From positions 226,211 to 251,857 of the forward strand of contig WELB01000016.1 in assembly GCA_009602725.1 (NCBI GenBank): a DNA stretch of 25,647 bases, read 5' to 3'. A model generated the notes under the pieces. The model was given only the letters and a program-made list of their open reading frames with translations, did not search any database and had not been told where the DNA came from. Source of the DNA: Spirogloea muscicola. Its lineage: Eukaryota; Streptophyta; Zygnematophyceae; Spirogloeales; Spirogloeaceae. Made by a program: the position numbers and the translations under genes. Shown piece by piece: positions 20,301-25,647 of the stretch. The first letter of the stretch is position 1, and each line of letters begins with the position of its first letter.

Positions 20301-23300
20301 GCACTTGTGCAGACCCTTATGAATGCCCCTTGCCAGTGTGTCATGCTGGTAAGATAGCTCTCTTGACCCGACATGGCTGCTTGTGGGAAGCCCTATTGCT
20401 GTTTGCTTATAGCTTCAGTCAACAATACTCGTTAGTCACACCGTTGATATTGTCCAACTATATGCAGACAAGGTAGCTGCATATTATGAGACAGGCGTTG
20501 TGAGTCTTCTTTTACAAACATTGGCTCTTTTTGTAAAAGCAGGACAAGAAGAAACCATTGGAAAGGAAGCCAGCAGAATGAGCGTCATATTGTTCGAGGA
20601 TGTAGACTCTGTTGTGGACGAAGACAGGGGTTTTTTGGCTGCTGTGACTGACCTTGTTGTAACAACAAAGCGGCCGATCATACTTATAAGCAACAGTGAG
20701 TGCTATTCATACTTAGAAGCAACAGTGAGTGCTATTCATTGCATATATGAGGCAATGTGTCTTTGATGTTTGACCTGCTTGGTCTGCGTTGTCAATGCAA
20801 TTTGTACCAGTGAATGCCTGCTTATATGACGAGTCTCTTGATGAAGCTCAACTGACATTGGCAGCTTCTAAACCGGATCTGCCAAAAGCACTTACAACTT
20901 TCTGCATAAATTTCGATTGCCCATCTGCTGATGAGATAGTTTCATACTTGACTCAGGTGTGTTATCCAGCCCTTCAGTCAGGTTTGTGAAATTTAATATG
21001 CATCCTATGCTGTACATCAGCTGTTGTAGTGGAAGTGCTCAATGGCAAGGAAAGTCAATCATCTTCTCACACTGTTGCGCTCGAACTGTGGTGTAATAAG
21101 CAATTCCAGCGATTGTTGTTAGCTTTCAAAATGCATGCATGATGAGATTGGTCACCACTAAAAGCACTCTTCTTGTGTATGCGCAAAGCAGATATGTCTG
21201 GCAGAGGAGCTGCATGTTCCCCTTGCCATTCTGCAGGGCTTGGTCAAGAGCTGCCACAAAGACATCCGTCGCCTACTTCTATCACTACAATACTGGGGTC
21301 AAGGCAGCAAAGGGGCAGACACTAGAAATGTACAGGCTCCGATCAAGTCTGGTGGGAATGGCCAGTCTCTTACAAGACTTCAGCAGGACATAAGGCAAGA
21401 AACCTGCAAGACCAGCAATGTGATGTTGGCAAGTAGACAAGGAGTGACTGACCAAGTCCAAGATCTATCTGGGGGACCGTGTCAGGTGCCTGGAGCCAAG
21501 TTGCAAGCTGACGAGAAGGACGGTCAAGCCACAGCTGCAGTGCACGCTTCCCATCATGATGTTGGCAGCTGTGATGAGGTCGATACAATGATTGAACTTG
21601 GTTGTGAATCGTCCTGTCATGGGGGTTGTGCCAGGGAAAAGCATGGGAAGCAGATCCTGCAAGAAGACCGTGAAGTAGCAATGGGGACCAGTGCCTGCTG
21701 CAGTGAGCCTGCTGAGACATCCCTGGAAGTACTGCCAGTTCGACAGCAGGATAAAGAGCAACGCCTGCCCTGCTGGCCATTGCAGATGGATCGACTCTTG
21801 GAGCAGGATGCAGCTTTCCAATTGATGCCTGTGCTAATACAGGGCTCCAGTGATGAGTCACTCAACTACATTGTGGAGAAATTAGAGGGTGCTGTTAAGG
21901 TAGTGGGGAATGCATCAGAAGCTTTAGCAGCGCAGAGTACAATTCAAGAGTTGGCCAGACAGAGGCAGGTATTGGACAGGCATGCTCAGGAGAAGCGGGC
22001 TATCCAGCGAGCCAAAGCTGGGGACAAAGCAGCAGCAAGGGCTGCCGAGAAGGTTGCCAAGAAGCTGGCTGCAGACAGAGCAAGGGCTGCCCGTCTTGCT
22101 CGCTTGGCTGACAGCAAAGATGACTGGCTCGCTGGAGGAGCATGCACCGCAAGTGAGTGCGTGGCAGGCAGTGTGGCTCTTACAGAAAGCTGCGAATTTG
22201 CAACAGATCAGTCCAGCGAGGCCTGTGCACAAGAGCCTGCCAAAGGAGGCGATGAGCCCTCCCAGAACATGCAGACAGCCTCAAGAACCTCTCTGAAGCA
22301 ACCGCAATGCTCACCTGAGATCGATGACAGTGTAGCAACAGAGCGGTCTCTTGAAGAATCGCTGGATGAGCATGGTGCTGTTATCACAAGTGGGTCATCT
22401 GAGGGCTCTCTTGCAGCAGTCGAGGAGCAAAGGCTACGCAAGCAGCTGGGCTGTGTTCAGGAGGTGTGGGATGACTTCAGGAATGGCAGGACCAACGTAG
22501 ACAGGCTGTGTCCAGGTGTGATAGAGGGAGCGGCCAGGGATGACCACCTGTCCTATTTGACCAACCTGATGTCATCCGCAGACATCCTAAGGGCGCCATC
22601 TACTGCTGCTGTGCTGGTACGGTTCAGCTTGGTGCATTATCGACCAACTAATCGTTGTACCACTCATTGAGCGAACAAGTGCCAAGAAGTTGACCAGCGA
22701 ATCCCTTATTCAGGTTTTTGCTTTCTTGTCCAGGAGGGTATCTCCCCTGTAGAGCCATGCACCTCCTCACTGTCATCAGTCTGCAGCAACAGGAGCACCA
22801 GCTGTGCAGACTTCGAATCAGCAACACAAGCAGCCTCTTGCTTGGCGTATGGCATCCTCAAGTATGTCATGGCTGAAGAGGTCGTGACAGATGAGGTCAC
22901 CCTTCATAGTCTATCACCCGAAGCTTTGCTGACATGCACTGACGAGGAAGCTTCCTTGGGACGACTGATCGCAAGTGGATCTGTGAACCCCAGGCTGCAA
23001 GCAGCAGTGTCTCAAGGTCCTTCTCCAGATTCTGTGTTGGAGATTGCCAGGTGAATTTGTGAACCTTCACATCTCATTGTTTAGGCATTTAGCTCCTGAA
23101 AGAAACCCTTATCCATGTTCACAATTGCTGTTCTTACTGGCAAAGTACTGTTGCACATGCTACATCAGGAAGAAGAAGGCCTCCATGATGCAGGAGTGGC
23201 TGCCCCAGAAGGTCATTGAGAGGGTCACGAAGGCCTCTTTGCATGAGTATGTTGGATATTTGGCAGGCATTGCACACCTGACCCTGGAGCACAGACTCGG

Positions 23301-23581
23301 TAGCAATAGTCGGCATAGGTAACACCATTCTCGCTCCATGTACCTCCTCTTGTGGTGCTAGTGTACTCAGTAACTAGATCAATATCTATCTGGTTATCAT
23401 GTTGCTCGTCTTGCTCAGCGATGTGTTCCCAAGGAGCCTATAGCAGACACTCTGATTGTGCTGAGTGACTGTGCATTGTTGCAACAGTGACAGGAGCCAG
23501 GGGTTACGGGCATGCGCCACCAAGCTGGGAATGACTGAGCATGGCTTTTGCCAGCTATTACATTCAATGAAGACTAGATGA
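17337..23581 (+). CDS. ELG1: ELG1/ATAD5-type AAA+ ATPase (RFC-like large subunit), about 16 exons
   Basis: ELG1/ATAD5 replaces RFC1 in an RFC-like complex that unloads PCNA after replication. Model exons: 17337-17367, 17544-17716, 17926-18120, 18285-18431, 18599-18679, 18883 (or 18905)-19047, 19225-19449, 19620-19679, 19850-19932, 20152-20348, 20543 (or earlier)-20695, 20811-20956, 21192-22616, 22734-23050, 23085-23318, 23488-23581; about 1,241 aa. Start MLTYFKPLQQ; a Lys-rich KKRKK; GKAPHPFF; LWTERHRPLFLDK; Walker A GPVG/VGKT split by an intron; VCAREVGFNILEVNASDQRS; Walker B VILFEDVD (the ELG1 variant of DEVD); TTKRPIILISN (sensor 1); CLAEELHVPL; CHKDIRRLLLSLQYWG. The 475-codon exon 13 then carries a long Lys/Arg/Ala coiled-coil-like helix (about 21950-22130). 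The AAA+ core is secure; exons 5-6, the start of exon 11 and the last two exons are uncertain. Confidence 0.88.
19804..19836 (+). promoter_or_regulatory. Perfect 12-bp inverted repeat beside an ELG1 3' splice site
   Basis: ATACTATTCAAC (19804-19815) pairs perfectly with GTTGAATAGTAT (19825-19836) across a 9-nt loop. It ends 11 nt before the AG at 19848-19849 that opens exon 9 (VNASDQRS). As RNA it would cover the usual branch-point region. A regulatory role is inference; the repeat itself is certain. Confidence 0.6.
20689..20739 (+). repeat. 29-bp-spaced direct repeat duplicating an ELG1 5' splice site
   Basis: The 22-bp block AGCAACAGTGAGTGCTATTC plus AT occurs at 20689-20710 and again at 20718-20739. 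Each copy carries the junction ACA/GTGAGT, so there are two equally good donors (20696 and 20725). Confidence 0.85.
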
Positions 23582-24837
23582 GTAGGCAGGGGGAATACTG
23601 GCATTAGATGCAGTTACAGATTTCAGACCCTACCCAAGGCAACACTTACGACTGCCAGATTCAGGCGCTTCGATTACCCAACCACCCAACCCGCACATTC
23701 TTTGAGCCGCGCCATTGCGCATGCTCACGAGCATTAGGCAAGTGCTGGATGTTACATGGCCAACCCTTATCAGGCAGCATCGATGCAGCTGATCTGTTTT
23801 GTGTGTACAAAGCGCGATTGCAGTTACCATGCTACCAGCTGCTAAACTTCACCCAAGCCTTTCACTGCTGGTTGGTGAAGTGACGCTGTTGGTCATCACC
23901 TAGCATGTCAGGACATGCTCATCTTTCTGGTAGGCCGGAGGCTCTGCTAGACTAGGATACCGCTTGTGGAGCTCCTTCATTTACCAGGCCCAGCAACTGG
24001 CTTCATGGTTTTCTAACAAAGGACCAGGTTGTATAGCTTCTCTAGGAGGTGTGCATTCCCAAGGAGCAATGAGAGACGCGGTTTCTTTGAACCTTTCTCA
24101 GTGGCTGTCAGTCATTGCAGACGGTGCAAAGTGGTCCAGTTGTTGTCAGTCACTAATTGCTGTTATCGGGTGTGAGAAATTTTCAGCCTAGCTCAAGCAT
24201 CGGACACTATGGTGAGTGTACGCTAAAATTGAGATTGAACTTCTGCTTGCTTGCATCAATGTACATGCAGCTGCTGAGGCTTGGTGATCTGAAGGCTAAG
24301 ATTGGCCGGTTTCTCATGGCAGCAACTTTTGGCAGCGCTGTCTTGAGCTTGAGGCTTGCCCCACATAGCAAACGATTTGGCTCAGAGGGCCAATGTTCCA
24401 CCAGACCATGCGACCTGTTGGAAGCCATCCCAAAAAGGGAAAGTAAAAGGCTCCAGAGGGCAGTGGCTGAGCGGCCAGCAAGGAATGATACAGGAAGCAG
24501 CTCGGGAGGACCTCTCACAAGGCAGTAGCTGTCATTACCTGCCAACAGCCTCTATTTGGGGGGGTGGCCCACTGCTCTGATTGACCAACCAAGTGCAAGT
24601 GGCTGATCAAAGCATGCAGGTAGCACAGAGCCTTCTTGGAGGAGCAGTGACTGTCAGGAAGCAGAAGAATGTGCCAGCATGGGGGGCACGGGCGGGGCAC
24701 TCGGTATGTATGCAGCACCCTTGAAGCATGATAACGTGCCCTTGCCAAAGCGGAAGTGAGACTGAGCGCCACCGCCAGTGCCGCCGCCGCCGTTGTTGCC
24801 GCCATCGCCTCTGCCGCCGCAGCGTGGGCTGATTTGG
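23582..24837. other. ELG1 downstream region, largely unresolved
   Basis: Several frames of 60-125 codons are open on both strands (for example plus 23608-23883), but I recognise none. Part must be ELG1 3' UTR. The possible exon at 24271-24528 is listed separately. Confidence 0.35.
24271..24528 (+). CDS. Possible 3' exon of unknown gene
   Basis: After a plausible acceptor (ACATGCAG) an 86-codon frame runs to TAG: LLRLGDLKAKIGRFLMAATF near the start and KRESKRLQRAVAERPARN near the end. Composition is protein-like, but no family is recognised. Its phase (0) does not fit the end of ELG1 exon 15 (phase 2), so it is not a simple continuation of ELG1. The opposite strand is also open here. Confidence 0.25.
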   Translation: MLRLGDLKAKIGRFLMAATFGSAVLSLRLAPHSKRFGSEGQCSTRPCDLLEAIPKRESKRLQRAVAERPARNDTGSSSGGPLTRQ

Positions 24838-24945
24838 CTAATAATATACTCTAAGTGACCTGTCCATCACATCTCCCAACATTGAAGGTATTGGCTGTGG
24901 AACATTAAGCTTTTCCAAAGGGGGAGCGAAGTTGCGCTGTGCGCT
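24838..24945 (-). CDS. Probable exon of an unidentified minus-strand gene
   Basis: After the acceptor CATCTTTCAG the minus strand reads SAQRNFAPPLEKLNVPQP, then IPSMLGDVMDRS, and reaches TAG at 24838. The composition looks like genuine protein. The GDVMDR motif faintly recalls the G-(I/V)-x-(E/D)-R motifs of RPAP1/URI-type proteins, but that is too weak for a name. Alternatively a poor donor after ATGGACAG (GTCACT) could join a Gly/Asn-rich continuation containing AQSHFRFGKGTLSCFK and PSAPPVPPM, ending at 24654. Upstream exons would lie beyond the LINE relic at 25023 or outside the window. Confidence 0.35.
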   Translation of the reverse strand, partial: SAQRNFAPPLEKLNVPQPIPSMLGDVMDRSLRVYY

Positions 24946-25022
24946 CTGAAAGATGAAGACGCTAATCCAATACACTGTTTGCACTGTGCAAAACCGCTCC
25001 CAAAGCTCTCCCGGTAGGACAA

Positions 25023-25220
25023 TCACTCAGAAATTTCTGGTGAGGAGCCGCAAATAGAAAGACTAGCAGCGGGAAAGCATTCCCCCTGACGAAAGGCAGA
25101 GGCTGCAGGTGAAGCACGGCCAGCTACAGGTGCAAGGCGGGGGCCATGGAGCCGCTGGAGTGAGTGGACAGGCGCAGCATGCGAAAAACGTGAGCTAGCG
25201 AGCCAGCGGCGTTGAAGGCA
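25023..25220 (-). mobile_element. LINE relic (copy 5), C-terminal end
   Basis: On the minus strand the sequence reads FNAAGSLAHVFRML, then after a frame change AGRASPAASAFRQGECFPAA, matching copies 2 and 4 (AGSLAQVFRM...AGRALAAASGFRQGGVFP). The conserved LTRGY end has decayed. It lies just upstream of, and in the same orientation as, the exon at 24838-24945. Confidence 0.65.
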
Positions 25221-25647
25221 GCCACGGAGGGATGACGAGGCGGGGGGGGGTAAGCGCTCGGGGCGGGCTGACAGTTGGCCCGCGCCCAATGCCCGGGTCC
25301 CCTGCAGATCCGCCGGATAACCACGGCCCGGGACGAGGGCGACCCGAGTTAGCCGGACCCGGGCGGCGGGCCGGGGGGATAAGGGCTGCCCGGGGAGAAA
25401 GGGGCGCGGGGGTTCGAGCCGGCGGTGCGCGGCGGTGTTTGTTGTCTGGGGGCTGGTGCATTCGACCACGCATCTGATTTTCCTCGCCGCCCCGCCCCGC
25501 AGCGCACACGGAGGAGGCAGCGGCTCGCCACCCCTGACTCGGAACACCCCGCTCCCCCCCCCGGGTCCCACTACGCAAAGCCAGCGCGGCCGAGCTCGCC
25601 GCCGCCGCCGCCGCCGCCGCCGCAGCAGACGCCGCCGCTGCCGCCGC
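25221..25647. other. Very GC-rich window end
   Basis: G-runs and C-runs alternate (for example near 25231, 25370 and 25553), with quadruplex potential on both strands. Long frames on both strands are low-complexity Pro/Arg/Gly/Ala, and I cannot choose one. It may be the older 5' part of LINE copy 5 or the start of a gene beyond the window. Confidence 0.35.
25597..25623. repeat. (CCG)n microsatellite
   Basis: About nine CCG/GCC units lie near the window end, followed by an imperfect CCG-rich stretch to the last base. Confidence 0.85.

Noticed and set aside
21370-21861. Long minus frames opposite ELG1 exon 13
   Set aside because: The plus-strand 475-codon exon is continuous with conserved ELG1 motifs; the antisense frames are shadows.
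25405-25425. tRNA B-box-like GGTTCGAGCC
   Set aside because: No matching A box, acceptor stem or cloverleaf in the flanking GC-rich sequence.
25023-25571. 182-codon minus frame as a cellular gene
   Set aside because: Its last third matches LINE copies 2 and 4; the rest is low-complexity GC-rich sequence.

Overview
The window is nuclear DNA from a eukaryote, most likely a green alga (chlorophyte, perhaps trebouxiophyte-like). Four housekeeping genes can be rebuilt as multi-exon models. Their introns are mostly GT...(T/C)AG, exon phases agree except at two or three ambiguous ELG1 joints, and the encoded proteins look plant-like. A short degenerate CCCTAAA-type (TTTAGGG) tract, GC-rich trinucleotide runs beside start codons, and C-terminal pieces of a LINE of the kind common in algal genomes fit this. 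The genus cannot be named from the sequence.

Layout. 1-683 (+): the 3' end of an unrecognised acidic, low-complexity protein gene, convergent with RPC4. 1075-3700 (-): an eight-exon model of RNA polymerase III subunit RPC4 (304 aa). 3701-7557: a gene-poor block with a telomere-like tract, a perfect small inverted repeat, a LINE 3' relic carrying a later 69-bp insertion, and inverted LINE 3'-UTR fragments. 7558-10688 (-): a complete nine-exon TBC-domain RabGAP (425 aa). 10689-13276: a GC-rich island, then LINE relics on both strands. 13277-15207 (+): a complete five-exon nascent polypeptide-associated complex alpha subunit (214 aa). 15208-17000: a cluster of LINE-derived sequence and GGCTGG/CCAGCC hairpin repeats. 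17337-about 23581 (+): an ELG1/ATAD5-type replication factor C-like AAA+ protein (about 1,240 aa, about 16 exons). 23582-25647: poorly resolved sequence with at least one plausible minus-strand exon, another LINE relic and a GC-rich end.

The four genes are functionally unrelated (Pol III transcription, Rab GTPase control, co-translational chaperoning, PCNA unloading) and do not form a pathway. Between them lies a dead LINE family with at least five 3'-terminal copies, associated with a short hairpin-bearing repeat that also occurs alone, including in a NAC-alpha intron. That hairpin repeat family, with one copy flanked by a clean 9-bp target duplication, is the least conventional feature here. 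Within genes the most notable structures are a perfect 12-bp inverted repeat just upstream of an ELG1 3' splice site, a tandemly duplicated 5' splice site in ELG1, and a stop-free 180-nt intron in NAC-alpha.
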